Source of the DNA: JAJDYQ01 sp965214035
Lineage (GTDB): Bacteria; Pseudomonadota; Gammaproteobacteria; JAJDYQ01
Assembly: GCA_965214035.1 (NCBI GenBank)
Contig: OZ243932.1
Span: 62,001-126,000, forward strand
DNA: 64,000 nt
Direction: 5' to 3'
The translations under genes were made by a program, and so were the position numbers. The notes under the pieces were generated by a model. That model made no database searches. It worked only from the letters and a program-made list of their open reading frames with translations, and was not told where the DNA came from. Below are positions 52,295 to 61,998 of the stretch, piece by piece (positions within the stretch are counted from its first letter, which is position 1; every line of letters begins with the position of its first letter).

Positions 52295-53257
52295 CTAACT
52301 GAAGTGATCATAACCCGCGGGTTCTGCAACTTTTATTGTACCATCCGGCATCATCAGCTTTAGATGTTCGCCTGCTTCTGTCATACCAATACAGCGCACA
52401 GCAGGTTGCCTGCCAGCCAGCAGGTTTTCCAGCTCGCCCTGCCTGGTGCCGGGCACGGTAAAACAAAGCTCGTAATCGTCACCGCAGCTTAAAGGTATGG
52501 TCCAGCCGCCGACCGCATCGAAGCAGCCCTTAAGTTGCTCCGATAGTGGTATCTGATCGACATAAAGCATCGCCGCTACACCGCTTTGTTCGAGGATATG
52601 GCCCAGGTCCGCCGTCAGGCCGTCAGATATGTCGATACAGGCACTGGCGTAGTCTCTGATTAAGGTGCCCGTTTCCACCCTGGGGGAGGGTCTATTCAAT
52701 CTGTGCATCAGAGCGCTGCGTTGAGGTTCAGCCAACTCAAGTTCTCTCTGCAATGCCAGCAACGCCGCACCGGCGTCTCCCAGCGTCCCACTGACATAAA
52801 TCAGATCGCCTGCCTGCGCCCCGCTACGCTGCATTGCCCTGCCTGCCGGCACGGTTGCAAAAATGGTGACACTGATGCCGAGAGGGCCGCGTGTCATATC
52901 CCCCCCCATGAGCTGCACTCGATATTGATCAGCCAACTCAAAAAAACCCTGTGCAAACCCGGCCAGCCATGCCTCGCTGGAATTCGGCATGGAAAGAGAC
53001 AGATTGACCGCGAGTGGTTCTGCACCCATGGCCGCCACATCGCTCAGACTGGCGGCCATGGATTTATAGCCCATATCGCAGGCAGCGGTTTCCTCCGGGA
53101 AATGCACTCCATGGTTAAATGTATCTGTACTGACGACCAGATGGTGGCTTTCCGGAACATCCAGTATGGCGGCATCGTCACCGATGCCCAATACAACTTC
53201 GTCGCGCCGCACAGGCTGAGACAGATTGAGTTGGCGAATAAAATGAAACTCGGACAC
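52295..53257 (-). CDS. thiL: Thiamine-monophosphate kinase
   Basis: ThiL phosphorylates thiamine monophosphate to the diphosphate. The 320-residue PurM-like kinase has LGIGDDAAILDVP, STDTFNHGVHFPEE, GYKSMAASLSDVAAMGA, LMGGDMTRGPLGISVTIFA, CIDISDGLTADLGHILEQSG and LSCGDDYELCFTV. Its start is GTG 53257. It is followed 28 bp later by pgpA; thiL-pgpA is a common pair. Confidence 0.95.
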   Translation of the reverse strand: MSEFHFIRQLNLSQPVRRDEVVLGIGDDAAILDVPESHHLVVSTDTFNHGVHFPEETAACDMGYKSMAASLSDVAAMGAEPLAVNLSLSMPNSSEAWLAGFAQGFFELADQYRVQLMGGDMTRGPLGISVTIFATVPAGRAMQRSGAQAGDLIYVSGTLGDAGAALLALQRELELAEPQRSALMHRLNRPSPRVETGTLIRDYASACIDISDGLTADLGHILEQSGVAAMLYVDQIPLSEQLKGCFDAVGGWTIPLSCGDDYELCFTVPGTRQGELENLLAGRQPAVRCIGMTEAGEHLKLMMPDGTIKVAEPAGYDHFS

Positions 53258-53274
53258 TAAAATGTCGGATGGCG

Positions 53275-55770
53275 CTAAAACGGGCGCATCATCAATATAA
53301 GTTTAGGCAGCAGCGTCAGTGCCGCAAGCAATGCGATTGCCATGGCGATGGCAGTAAATAAGCCAAAGTAGATTGTGGGGATAAAGTTGGATAGCACCAG
53401 AATAGAGAAACCTGCAATAATAGTCACCGCTGTATAAAAGACCGCCTTGCCGATATTGGCATGGCAATAATGCAGGGTGCGCAGATAATCATGGTTCTGC
53501 TTTGGCAACTCCTCCCTGAAGCGATAAATGTAGTGAATCGCGTTATCCACGGCAATACCGACAGTAATGGCGGCTATCGTAATCGTCATCATATCCAGCG
53601 GGATACCAAGCAGGCCAATGATTCCAAGAACTAATAATGCGGCCAGAATATTGGGCAGAATCCCGATAATAGCCAGGCGTATGGAGCGAAACAATATAAC
53701 CAGCATCAGAAAGATACCGGCCATCACCGTACCGAGTGTTTCGATCTGTGATGAAAACAGGCTTTGCAACATGTTGTTATATAGCACCAGTACACCGGTG
53801 ATCTGATACCGATCATTCTCCAGGCCGACTTCTTCATGCAGCCCCCGATGTAACCGTTCAATCAGCTCCTTTCTTCTCAAGTCCTCAAGAGAGTCCCTGA
53901 CCCGCACACTGATACGACCTTCATCCCGTTCTATATCAATGTAGGGATCAATCATGGCGTTGCGGAGTGCGGCAGGCACCTGCTTATACATGACCGCCAG
54001 TGCCAGACTATCCAGTGGCCGGTTATCATTCAGGTCTTCGGCAACGCGCACCGGTGCCGCAAGGGACAGCACCTTGCCGATCTCGGGCTGACTTTCGAGA
54101 TAATCATGTACCATCTTGATCGTGTTGACCTTGTAAGATGTGAACCAGGTATCTTCCTTGCGGGATTCAAAACCGAATGCACCCGCCAGATCATCCACCA
54201 TATCACCAAACCCGAAAGGATCATCTGCCGGTTCCTCGATAGCAGGTTCCTTGAGATCCACGATAATATCCAGAGGAGTAGTACCTCCCAGCTTCTCGTC
54301 GATCAGCTTCATGCCCTGATAGATCTCGGTATCATCATCGAAATAGTTGATAAAACTGTTTTCCACCTTGAGCATGGAAATACCGGTTACCGCAATAACT
54401 GCCAGTACCAGTGCCGATGCCATGACCTGCCTGCCGTAGTTCTGGGCGACTCCGGCCAGCACTGCGGTAAAGGAATAACCGTCTTTTTCATCGGCAGCAA
54501 CCGGGGAACGTGGCATCCTCACCAGTAGCGCGGGAAATAACGTAAAGGTCACCAGAAACGTAACGGAAAGGCCGATGGTCATCATCCAGCCAAAATCAAT
54601 GACCGGCTTGATGCCGCTGACCGTGAGCGAAGCAAATGCCAGGATAGTGGTCAATGCCGTATAAAGGCACGGCCATACCATTTTACGGGCAGTCTCCAGC
54701 ACCAGTTCACGCTGCCCCGCAGCCGGTCGATCCTTGCATAACTGCCGATAGCGCACTACCAGATGTACATTCATCGACATGGTCAGTATCAGCATCAGAG
54801 AAATAAAGTTTGAAGAAATAACAGTAACCTGCCACCCCGAAAATCCAAGTACCCCGATCATCAACAAGCCAACATAAACACAACTGATGAGTGGCAGCAG
54901 AACCCAGCGAAACCGGCGAAAAATAATTCCCAGAGTCAATACCAGAAACAGAAAAACACCGATACCAAACACAATCAGATCACTTTTGATAAAGCGGATC
55001 ATATCGTCGGCAATCATTGGCACGCCACCCAGATATAGCTGACCATGAGCACGATATTGATCGACAATCGAGCGAATAGCCTGAATAGCCTGATGCCGTT
55101 CACTATCAATTTGACGAGTCAGACTGTCATATTGCTCAAGCACCTGCCTGTATTTTGCCAGACCATTGGCGTCGAGCTGTCCGTCCCGTGCCCGGGTACG
55201 CAGGGCGGTGCGCTCCTTGAGTAATCGGGGGTATTCAGCATTGGTACGCAGGTTAATCTGAAGCGCAGTTGTTGTGCCGTCCGCACTGATGATCAGATCA
55301 CGGTAGATCGGGCTGTTAATAAGCTCAAGGCGGGCCCGCGCTCTGACCACGGTCGGCTTTTCCAGGGTCTGCACATTATTCGCCATGGCCGTTAGCGGCA
55401 CGTCGGAGCTTTTCAGCAGGGGTACATCCAGCAGAGTGGTTACGCTGGAAACCTGCGGAATTTTCCTGATTTTGTCCCTTAAACTCGCCAGCGGCAGCAG
55501 CGCCGTATCGGAAAACAGATCGGCATTCGGCGTATAGCTCAGGAAGAGAAACTCCTCACCACCATAGCGCTCACTCACCTGACGCAAAGCCTCCAGATCC
55601 TTGTCGCCTTCCAGGATAAGGGAGTCAGCCGAAGCATCCAGCCTGAAAGACCCGATGTGCCAGACAAAAAAGCCCAGAACCAGCACAAGAACCAACAAGG
55701 TCAACCAGGAATACCCCAGCACAAGCCGGTCATAAATTTCAGCGATTTTTGCCTGCATATTTTTGCTCAT
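53275..55770 (-). CDS. MMPL/RND-superfamily exporter
   Basis: The 831-residue protein has about 12 membrane helices in two halves of the MMPL type. Helix 1 is at about 20-38, followed by a large periplasmic loop (RLDASADSLILEGD). A first sterol-sensing-like block is at about 255-420. The second half has LGIPLDMMTITIAAITVGIAVDNAIHYIYRFREEL, with the conserved Asp of the proton relay. The family exports lipids and hydrophobic compounds. Similarity in plan to HpnN, with hpnC in this window, suggests hopanoid traffic as one option, but that is inference. It precedes thiL on the same strand by 17 bp. Confidence 0.8.
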   Translation of the reverse strand: MSKNMQAKIAEIYDRLVLGYSWLTLLVLVLVLGFFVWHIGSFRLDASADSLILEGDKDLEALRQVSERYGGEEFLFLSYTPNADLFSDTALLPLASLRDKIRKIPQVSSVTTLLDVPLLKSSDVPLTAMANNVQTLEKPTVVRARARLELINSPIYRDLIISADGTTTALQINLRTNAEYPRLLKERTALRTRARDGQLDANGLAKYRQVLEQYDSLTRQIDSERHQAIQAIRSIVDQYRAHGQLYLGGVPMIADDMIRFIKSDLIVFGIGVFLFLVLTLGIIFRRFRWVLLPLISCVYVGLLMIGVLGFSGWQVTVISSNFISLMLILTMSMNVHLVVRYRQLCKDRPAAGQRELVLETARKMVWPCLYTALTTILAFASLTVSGIKPVIDFGWMMTIGLSVTFLVTFTLFPALLVRMPRSPVAADEKDGYSFTAVLAGVAQNYGRQVMASALVLAVIAVTGISMLKVENSFINYFDDDTEIYQGMKLIDEKLGGTTPLDIIVDLKEPAIEEPADDPFGFGDMVDDLAGAFGFESRKEDTWFTSYKVNTIKMVHDYLESQPEIGKVLSLAAPVRVAEDLNDNRPLDSLALAVMYKQVPAALRNAMIDPYIDIERDEGRISVRVRDSLEDLRRKELIERLHRGLHEEVGLENDRYQITGVLVLYNNMLQSLFSSQIETLGTVMAGIFLMLVILFRSIRLAIIGILPNILAALLVLGIIGLLGIPLDMMTITIAAITVGIAVDNAIHYIYRFREELPKQNHDYLRTLHYCHANIGKAVFYTAVTIIAGFSILVLSNFIPTIYFGLFTAIAMAIALLAALTLLPKLILMMRPF

Positions 55771-55811
55771 CCGTTATTGACTAAAATTGAAGCCAGGGCA
55801 TGACAGAAAAA

Positions 55812-56297
55812 TTACTGTCGGACCGTAGTGTTCGAGGAAACGCAGAGGACCAAATCCGAATCATATTCCCGGAATGCCCTGATTTGCCTGCGAATAGCTG
55901 ACAACAGAAGTTTTCGGAGAGGGTGTGACATCAGGTCAAGTATCCACAGGGGCAGCAGGTAGAGCAATGGCCATATACCTGTCCCAAGCTTCGCTATATG
56001 CAAGTATTGGAAATTCCGTCTTCGCAAACTTTCATATATAACTTCAGGATCATCGTAAAGATAAAGAATACGTGATTTACTGAGCCTCGGCACAGGGTAT
56101 GGGATATGCTTCAGAAAATAGTCATCTATATTTACATCAGCAAAGCGTGCCACATGCGTTATCAACATACTTGAGGCCACGCCACCGGGCGAGATAATAA
56201 TACAAGGTATCACGTCGTCGTGATAGATAAAATTTAACCGGGTTCGGTATATTCGGTATAGATGAAAACACTGATGAATACGACCTGATAATGTCAT
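55812..56297 (-). CDS. Hypothetical protein, possibly sulfotransferase-like
   Basis: The 161-residue protein has a nucleotide-loop-like IIISPGGVASSMLITHVARF (about 33-52) and SRILYLYDDPEVIYESLRRR (about 75-94). The latter is reminiscent of the PAPS 3'-phosphate binding strand of sulfotransferases (YLYRDPrdv). The second half has a hydrophobic stretch (IWPLLYLLPLWILDLM). The length is well below a full sulfotransferase, so it may be a small divergent form or truncated. It stands alone before the MMPL gene, 41 bp apart. 56298-56468 shows no gene. Confidence 0.45.
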   Translation of the reverse strand: MTLSGRIHQCFHLYRIYRTRLNFIYHDDVIPCIIISPGGVASSMLITHVARFADVNIDDYFLKHIPYPVPRLSKSRILYLYDDPEVIYESLRRRNFQYLHIAKLGTGIWPLLYLLPLWILDLMSHPLRKLLLSAIRRQIRAFREYDSDLVLCVSSNTTVRQ

Positions 56298-56468
56298 AAT
56301 TTGGCTCCCTTATTGCTCTTTATGATCACAATAACTGCCTTACAGGTCACAGCCTTTGAGAAAAGACAGAAACTGCAATCTCTCTGCATATCAATATCAT
56401 CTGAAATTATCTCTTTGGAAGCTCCTGGTTTTTCTGGGGAATGATATAGTGAATATCGATGAGTTATC

Positions 56469-56843
56469 TCAAGCGGAACGAATGACTCTAAAAGTAACCG
56501 GATAGCGAAATATTCGACCCTGCCAGGTTTTCAGAGCCCCGGTGAGCGTGCCCATCAAATGCAACAAAAGGATGACCGGTATAAATATCCAGCCGACGGG
56601 TGTCGCGATCAGAATCAGGGCAAAAATGGCATAAAAGATGATCGTTAGCTGGAAGTTCATCACCTCACGACCCTGCTGATCAATATAGTGAGACTCTCTA
56701 CGCTTGAGAAGCCACAGAATCATCGGTATCAAAAAATTCCCGACAGGAATAAAAAGGCCGGCAAGGTGTATCCAGGTTGCATAGATACGCTCCTGATCAC
56801 TGATTACATCACTGGAGTGAATGTTCATGCCATTAAATTTCAT
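56469..56843 (-). CDS. DUF4870-type small membrane protein
   Basis: The 124-residue protein matches the plan of the DUF4870 (Tic20-like) family. An N-terminal segment ends in TWIHLAGLFIPVGNFLIPMI, then LKRRESHYIDQQGREVMNFQLT, and two closing helices (IIFYAIFALILIATPVGWIFIP and a weaker one). Three or four membrane segments are expected in the inner membrane. The function of the family is not established. It is one base after rlmB on the same strand, so it is cotranscribed with rnr and rlmB. Confidence 0.75.
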   Translation of the reverse strand: MKFNGMNIHSSDVISDQERIYATWIHLAGLFIPVGNFLIPMILWLLKRRESHYIDQQGREVMNFQLTIIFYAIFALILIATPVGWIFIPVILLLHLMGTLTGALKTWQGRIFRYPVTFRVIRSA

Positions 56844-56844
56844 A

Positions 56845-57594
56845 TTACTGCCCTGCCGTCATCCTCTGTCGCATGGTTTCATATAATAGCACGCCTGCGG
56901 CGACAGAAACATTCAGGCTGCCAGCCTGCCCGGATGCCGGTATGCCGACAAGCTGATCACAATGCTCACGAGTCAGGCGGCGCATGCCTTTGCCTTCACC
57001 TCCCATCACGATAACCTGTGGTCCCGTCAGGTCTGACTGATAGATATTTTTACCATCCATGGCGGCTCCCGTGATCCACAGGCCACCATCCTGCAGTTGC
57101 TTCAGTGTCCGCGCCAGATTGGTGACCTGTATAAACGGCAAATACTCAGCCGCACCGCTGGCCGACTTGCGAGCAGCAGTATTCAACCCGGCTGCCCTGT
57201 CCCGCGGAGCAATCACGACATGAGCACCAGCGGCACAGGCGGTACGAAGGCAGGCTCCCAGATTATGCGGATCGGTAACTCCGTCAAGAACCAGTATCAG
57301 GGGAATACCGTCTATTGCCGCCAGAAGTCGGGGCAAATCATGCTCATGGCGAAGGTGGGTGGCACGTGTCAGTAAAACCGCACCCTGATGTACCTGCCCT
57401 TCAGCACGCTCGTCGAGCTCATCGCGACCAACGTACTCAATGGCAATGCCGTGCCGGCCTGCTTTATCGATAATGGACTGTATGCGCTTATCGCGACGCC
57501 TGCGGTTCAGCCATAGCGTCAACACCTTATCCGGTGCCGACTCAATCGCTGAATCAACGGCATGCAGCCCACAGACCACCTCCGCCCTGTTCAT
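56845..57594 (-). CDS. rlmB: 23S rRNA (guanosine-2'-O-)-methyltransferase RlmB
   Basis: RlmB methylates G2251 in the peptidyl-transferase P loop. The 249-residue SPOUT protein has an N-terminal substrate domain (VVCGLHAVDSAIE) and the knotted catalytic part. LVLDGVTDPHNLGACLRTA, VIVMGGEGKGMRRLTREHCD and IPASGQAGSLNVSVAAGVLL carry motifs 1 to 3. The start ATG overlaps the stop of rnr by four bases, the usual coupled arrangement. Confidence 0.95.
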   Translation of the reverse strand: MNRAEVVCGLHAVDSAIESAPDKVLTLWLNRRRRDKRIQSIIDKAGRHGIAIEYVGRDELDERAEGQVHQGAVLLTRATHLRHEHDLPRLLAAIDGIPLILVLDGVTDPHNLGACLRTACAAGAHVVIAPRDRAAGLNTAARKSASGAAEYLPFIQVTNLARTLKQLQDGGLWITGAAMDGKNIYQSDLTGPQVIVMGGEGKGMRRLTREHCDQLVGIPASGQAGSLNVSVAAGVLLYETMRQRMTAGQ

Positions 57595-59843
57595 CGACGC
57601 CTTCCCCTTCGAGGTTTGTGTCTCTTTCCTTTGCCGGGAGCAGCACTCAACAGCCTGTCAGGTAACTCGACCGGCTCCAGATCGATCTTGCGGTCCTCGA
57701 CATCAACCCGTATCAACCGAACCTTCATGGCCTCACCCAGCCGGAACGATATACCCGTATGCTCCCCCTTAAGCCAATGATGCACAGAATCATGGTGAAA
57801 ATAATCATGTCCGAGTGCCGTCACATGAACCAGTCCGGAAATGCCGATGTTTTCAATCTCGACAAACAAACCGAAATTATTCACGCCGGCAATCACACCA
57901 TTAAACTCCTCCTGCGGATGGTCCTGAAGATATTGACACTTTAATATCTCATCAACATCCCAGCCGGCCTCACTGGCCCGGCGCTCGTGAACCGAGCACT
58001 GATGACCGAACTTTTCCATGTCATGCCCGACATACCGATAATTACCGGCACTGCCACCCTCTGCAAGATGGCGTATGGCACGATGCACCAGCAAATCGGG
58101 ATAGCGCCTTATCGGTGAAGTGAAATGAGAGTAAGAATCCAGCGACAGGCCAAAGTGGCCTTCATTATTCGGCTGATATACCGCCTGCTTCAGGGATCTT
58201 AACAGGACGGTCTGAATGACATGCGCATCCGGGCGTTGTCTGGTTTCACTCAATAACTGATCATAATGTTTGGGTTCCGGCTCATCTCCCCCGCCGAGAG
58301 ACAGGCCCAGCCCGGCCAGAAATTCTCGCAACGCGGCCAGATCGTCTCTGGCCGGTCCGGCATGAACCCGATACAGGGCCGGCAATCGATGCTTTTGAAG
58401 ATAGCGTGCCGCCGCAATATTGGCCAGAATCATACACTCCTCTATCAACTTATGTGCGTCATTACGCACCAGTGGTCTGATTTCACACACCTGCCCCTGA
58501 TCATTGAACAAAAAACCGGTTTCCCCGCTCTCAAATTCAATGGCTCCACGATGCCGACGCTCTCTGGCCAGCACCTTGTAGAGCCCGTATAAATCCTCCA
58601 GATGAGGCAGTAAACTGGCATGCTCAACACACAATGCCTCATCTTTTTCCACCAGCATGGCAGCGACCTCTGTATAAGTCAGGCGGGCACGAGAACGCAT
58701 CACGGCGCAATCAAACCGGGTACGAACAAGCCTGCCCTGCCTGCTCACATCCATTTCACAAAGCATACAAAAGCGGTCCGCATCAGGGTTGATCGAGCAC
58801 AGGCCGTTGGAAAGCACCTCTGGCAACATCGGAACGACCCGATTGGGAAAATAAGTTGAAGTACTGCGCTCGTATGCCTCGGCATCCAGCGCCGTATCGG
58901 GCCGGACATACCAGGACACATCAGCAATCGCGACAAACAGCTTCCAGCCTTTTTCGGTCGGCTGGCAATAAACAGCATCATCAAAATCACGGGCATCTTC
59001 GCCATCGATGGTGACCAGTGGCAGGTCGCGTATATCCCGACGTTTTTCAATCTCCTCCTGCGGTAGCACCTCACTCAATGAAGCCGTTTCCTGCACCACC
59101 GCCTCCGGCCATACATGCGGCAGACCGAACTTCCTGATCGCCAGCTCGATATACATATCAGGAATCAGCATATTGTCCAGAATCTCGATTATTTCGCCGA
59201 GAGTATGAGACTTTTCAGTTGGATAATCAGTGATCCGTGCGCTGACAATATCACCATGACAGGCACCGGACTCGGCTCCTGGCGGAATCAGAATATCCTG
59301 TGTAAGGCGGCGATTTTCCGGGCGCACGAACCCCAGCCCTGCCTCCTGAAAAAAATGACCTGAAACCGCCGTGACCCGACGTTCCAGAATCTCCACCAGC
59401 CTGGCCTCCGGTTTGCCTCTGCGATTGAGCCCGGCCGGACGCACAATGGCCCGATCACCGTGCATCAGGGTTCGCATCTGCCTGGCTGACAGATACAGAT
59501 CATTCCCGCCGGTATCCGGCTGAAGAAAGCCAAAGCCATTGCGATGCGCAATCACCTCTCCGACCACCAGATCGGCCTGCGTCACAATGGCATACTGACC
59601 CTTGCGATTACGAAACAACTGCCCATCCCGCACCATGGCACCAAGGCGACGCTGCAATGCCGTTTTCTGATCATCATCGCGATATTCGAGGATATGGACA
59701 AGGTGCTCGAACGGCAAAGGTCCCAGTGCCTCATCAAAACACTCGAGGATAAACTCACGCGAAGCGATGGGCCGTTCATAATTCTGTGCTTCCCGGTATG
59801 CAAACGGATCTTTGCCGGATTTCTTTAACATGGACCGCATCAT
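57591..59843 (-). CDS. rnr: Ribonuclease R
   Basis: RNase R degrades structured RNA from 3' to 5'. The 750-residue protein has a helix-turn-helix-like start, two cold-shock domains (about 70-230), and the RNB catalytic domain from about 265 (VTIDGEDARDFDDAVYC with the Mg-binding Asp residues). A C-terminal S1 domain is near 630-720 (GVIAGVNNFGLFVEIENIG) and the tail is basic (KGKRHKPRRGRRR). ATG 59843 or 59831 may be used. It heads the rnr-rlmB-DUF4870 unit. An autotransporter fragment lies just upstream on the other strand. Confidence 0.95.
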   Translation of the reverse strand: MMRSMLKKSGKDPFAYREAQNYERPIASREFILECFDEALGPLPFEHLVHILEYRDDDQKTALQRRLGAMVRDGQLFRNRKGQYAIVTQADLVVGEVIAHRNGFGFLQPDTGGNDLYLSARQMRTLMHGDRAIVRPAGLNRRGKPEARLVEILERRVTAVSGHFFQEAGLGFVRPENRRLTQDILIPPGAESGACHGDIVSARITDYPTEKSHTLGEIIEILDNMLIPDMYIELAIRKFGLPHVWPEAVVQETASLSEVLPQEEIEKRRDIRDLPLVTIDGEDARDFDDAVYCQPTEKGWKLFVAIADVSWYVRPDTALDAEAYERSTSTYFPNRVVPMLPEVLSNGLCSINPDADRFCMLCEMDVSRQGRLVRTRFDCAVMRSRARLTYTEVAAMLVEKDEALCVEHASLLPHLEDLYGLYKVLARERRHRGAIEFESGETGFLFNDQGQVCEIRPLVRNDAHKLIEECMILANIAAARYLQKHRLPALYRVHAGPARDDLAALREFLAGLGLSLGGGDEPEPKHYDQLLSETRQRPDAHVIQTVLLRSLKQAVYQPNNEGHFGLSLDSYSHFTSPIRRYPDLLVHRAIRHLAEGGSAGNYRYVGHDMEKFGHQCSVHERRASEAGWDVDEILKCQYLQDHPQEEFNGVIAGVNNFGLFVEIENIGISGLVHVTALGHDYFHHDSVHHWLKGEHTGISFRLGEAMKVRLIRVDVEDRKIDLEPVELPDRLLSAAPGKGKRHKPRRGRRR

Positions 59844-59996
59844 ACATGAAGATACGACTTTGCCTCGTATAAAATCAGAAACCGCTCATACCGCGCAGAC
59901 AATCAGGGTGAGCACAATATCAAGCGTAATAAAAAGCGCAGTTTATGGTGGACTCATACGCAGACTTGACAGGGATACATCCACTGCTTATTACAG

Positions 59997-60190
59997 CGTG
60001 GATGAGCGGGTGGTGCTCATCCATAGCGCGGATGCCGGCTACGGTGCAGTGACCGCCGATGTGACGGTCACGGTCCGGGACGGCGATGAATCCACGGATA
60101 TGACGGCCATGCAGGCTGCGCAGCAGATGTGGTTGCCGCGTTTTGGCCTGACGGCCGTGGAGCATATGCTGGGCGGGCTGGATTACCGAT
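59997..60190 (+). pseudogene. Second fragment of the giant autotransporter family
   Basis: The frame reads VVLIHSADAGYGAVTADVTV and then TDMTAMQAAQQMWLPRFGLT, AVEHMLGGLDYR. It matches the end of the repeat region and the linker at 36130-36310 of the intact gene almost residue for residue. Homology ends abruptly on both sides. The open frame continues to 60357 with unrelated sequence ending in a hydrophobic tail (LPVALLTGGAFLLFLLP). No signal peptide or barrel is attached. The remaining parts of 59844-60442 hold no recognised gene. Confidence 0.85.
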
Positions 60191-60442
60191 GTTTTTATCC
60201 TGATATGTCAATGCCGGGTGTAAACGGGGTATTGGCAATTCTCCGGATATTGTCTATATTTCCATATATGGAATGGTTGATCTCCAATTTCGCATATTTT
60301 TCATTGCCTGTCGCTTTGTTGACTGGCGGTGCCTTTCTGCTGTTTCTGCTGCCGTGAGGCAGTTCACGTCATCCTGGCGAGGAAATACGCATTTAATTAA
60401 GAGTTTTTTAATTTTTGATCCTGAAATAGCAGGAGAGCAGAG

Positions 60443-61993
60443 ATGTCTATAAGCAATCAGTTAATTATTTTTGATACTACCCTGCGCGACGGTGAGCAAA
60501 GCCCGGGTGCTTCCATGACGCGCGATGAAAAAGTCCGTATCGCCAGAGCACTGGAGAAGATGCAGGTCGATGTTATTGAAGCCGGGTTCCCTGTTGCCAG
60601 TCCCGGTGATTTTGAGTCGGTCAAGGCGGTTGCGGAGACGGTCAGAGACAGTACTGTCTGTGGATTGGCCAGAGCGGTTGATAAGGATATTGAGTGTGCC
60701 GGCAGGGCGTTACAGTCGGCAGCGTCTGGACGTATCCATACGTTTATTGCGACTTCACCGATTCACATGAAGGAGAAATTGCGCATGTCGCCGGATCAGG
60801 TCGTGGAGCAGGCGGTTCATGCCGTCAAACTTGCAGCAGGGTTCACCGATAATATTGAGTTTTCTCCAGAGGATGCCGGCCGTTCGGAGGTGGACTTTCT
60901 TTGCCGGGTCATTGAGGCCGTTATTGATGCGGGTGCGACAACTATCAATATCCCTGATACGGTTGGTTATAATTTGCCGCATCGCTTTGGTGCCCTGGTC
61001 GGTGAGTTGATTGAGCGTGTCCCGAATGCCGATAAGGCTGTGTTTTCCGTGCATTGCCATAATGATCTGGGGCTTGCCGTGGCCAATTCTTTGTCGGCGG
61101 TGATGTATGGTGCCAGACAGGTGGAGTGTACGATTAACGGGCTGGGAGAGCGTGCCGGTAACGCTTCTCTGGAAGAGGTGGTTATGGCAATTCGTACCCG
61201 GCAGGATATGTTTGAGTGTGATGTCGGGCTCGATACGACCCAGATCATGACCTGTTCCCGGCTGGTGTCCGGCATTACCGGCTTTCCCGTACAACCTAAC
61301 AAGGCTATTGTCGGTGCGAATGCCTTTGCACATGAGTCAGGAATTCATCAGGACGGCGTCCTGAAGAGTCGTGAGACTTATGAGATCATGCGCGCTCAGG
61401 ATGTTGGTTGGGCAGCCAATAAAATTGTATTGGGCAAGCATTCTGGACGTAATGCCTTCAAAACCCGTCTTGCTGAACTCGGTGTGGATTTTCAGTCTGA
61501 GGAGGATCTGAATAATGCATTCAGCCGCTTTAAGATTCTGGCCGATAAAAAGCATGAGATATTTGATGAGGATTTGCAGGCTCTGATCTCGGAAACATTC
61601 AGCTCGGATGTGGATGAGAAGTATAGACTGGTGTCATTGAAGGTTTGCTCCGAAACCGGTGAAACGCCGGATGCAGTGGTGACCATTTCAATAGGTGGCG
61701 ATGAGCAGCAGGGATGCGCCGCAGGAAGCGGTCCGGTTGATGCTGCTTTCAGGGCTATTGAGTCGATTGTCAGGTCCGATACGGACTTGCAGCTGTATTC
61801 TGTGAACAGTATTACCAGCGGTACGGATTCTCAGGGCGAGGTGACGGTAAGGCTTGCCGGAGGTGGTCGCATAGTCAATGGGCAGGGGGCTGATACCGAT
61901 ATTGTTGTCGCTTCTGCCAAGGCTTATTTGAATGCGCTGAATACCATTGACGCTGTTCCGAACAGGGCACATCCTCAGCTTGGGGATGTGTAA
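60443..61993 (+). CDS. leuA: 2-isopropylmalate synthase
   Basis: LeuA joins acetyl-CoA to 2-oxoisovalerate, the first step of leucine synthesis. The 516-residue protein has IFDTTLRDGEQSPGASMTRD, TTINIPDTVGYNLPHRFG, SVHCHNDLGLAVANSLSAV (metal-binding His residues), CTINGLGERAGNASLEEVVM and HESGIHQDGVL. A C-terminal regulatory domain from about 390 binds leucine for feedback control. ATG is preceded by AGGAGAGCAGAG. No leucine leader peptide was found in the 80 bp upstream. Confidence 0.95.
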   Translation: MSISNQLIIFDTTLRDGEQSPGASMTRDEKVRIARALEKMQVDVIEAGFPVASPGDFESVKAVAETVRDSTVCGLARAVDKDIECAGRALQSAASGRIHTFIATSPIHMKEKLRMSPDQVVEQAVHAVKLAAGFTDNIEFSPEDAGRSEVDFLCRVIEAVIDAGATTINIPDTVGYNLPHRFGALVGELIERVPNADKAVFSVHCHNDLGLAVANSLSAVMYGARQVECTINGLGERAGNASLEEVVMAIRTRQDMFECDVGLDTTQIMTCSRLVSGITGFPVQPNKAIVGANAFAHESGIHQDGVLKSRETYEIMRAQDVGWAANKIVLGKHSGRNAFKTRLAELGVDFQSEEDLNNAFSRFKILADKKHEIFDEDLQALISETFSSDVDEKYRLVSLKVCSETGETPDAVVTISIGGDEQQGCAAGSGPVDAAFRAIESIVRSDTDLQLYSVNSITSGTDSQGEVTVRLAGGGRIVNGQGADTDIVVASAKAYLNALNTIDAVPNRAHPQLGDV

Positions 61994-61998
61994 AACCT

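Noticed and set aside
60190..60357. Receiver-domain-like words (PDMSMPGVNG) after the autotransporter fragment
   Set aside because: Only about ten residues match and no phosphoacceptor domain surrounds them.
60361..60442. Leucine leader peptide and attenuator before leuA
   Set aside because: No short frame with a run of Leu codons and no terminator hairpin is visible.
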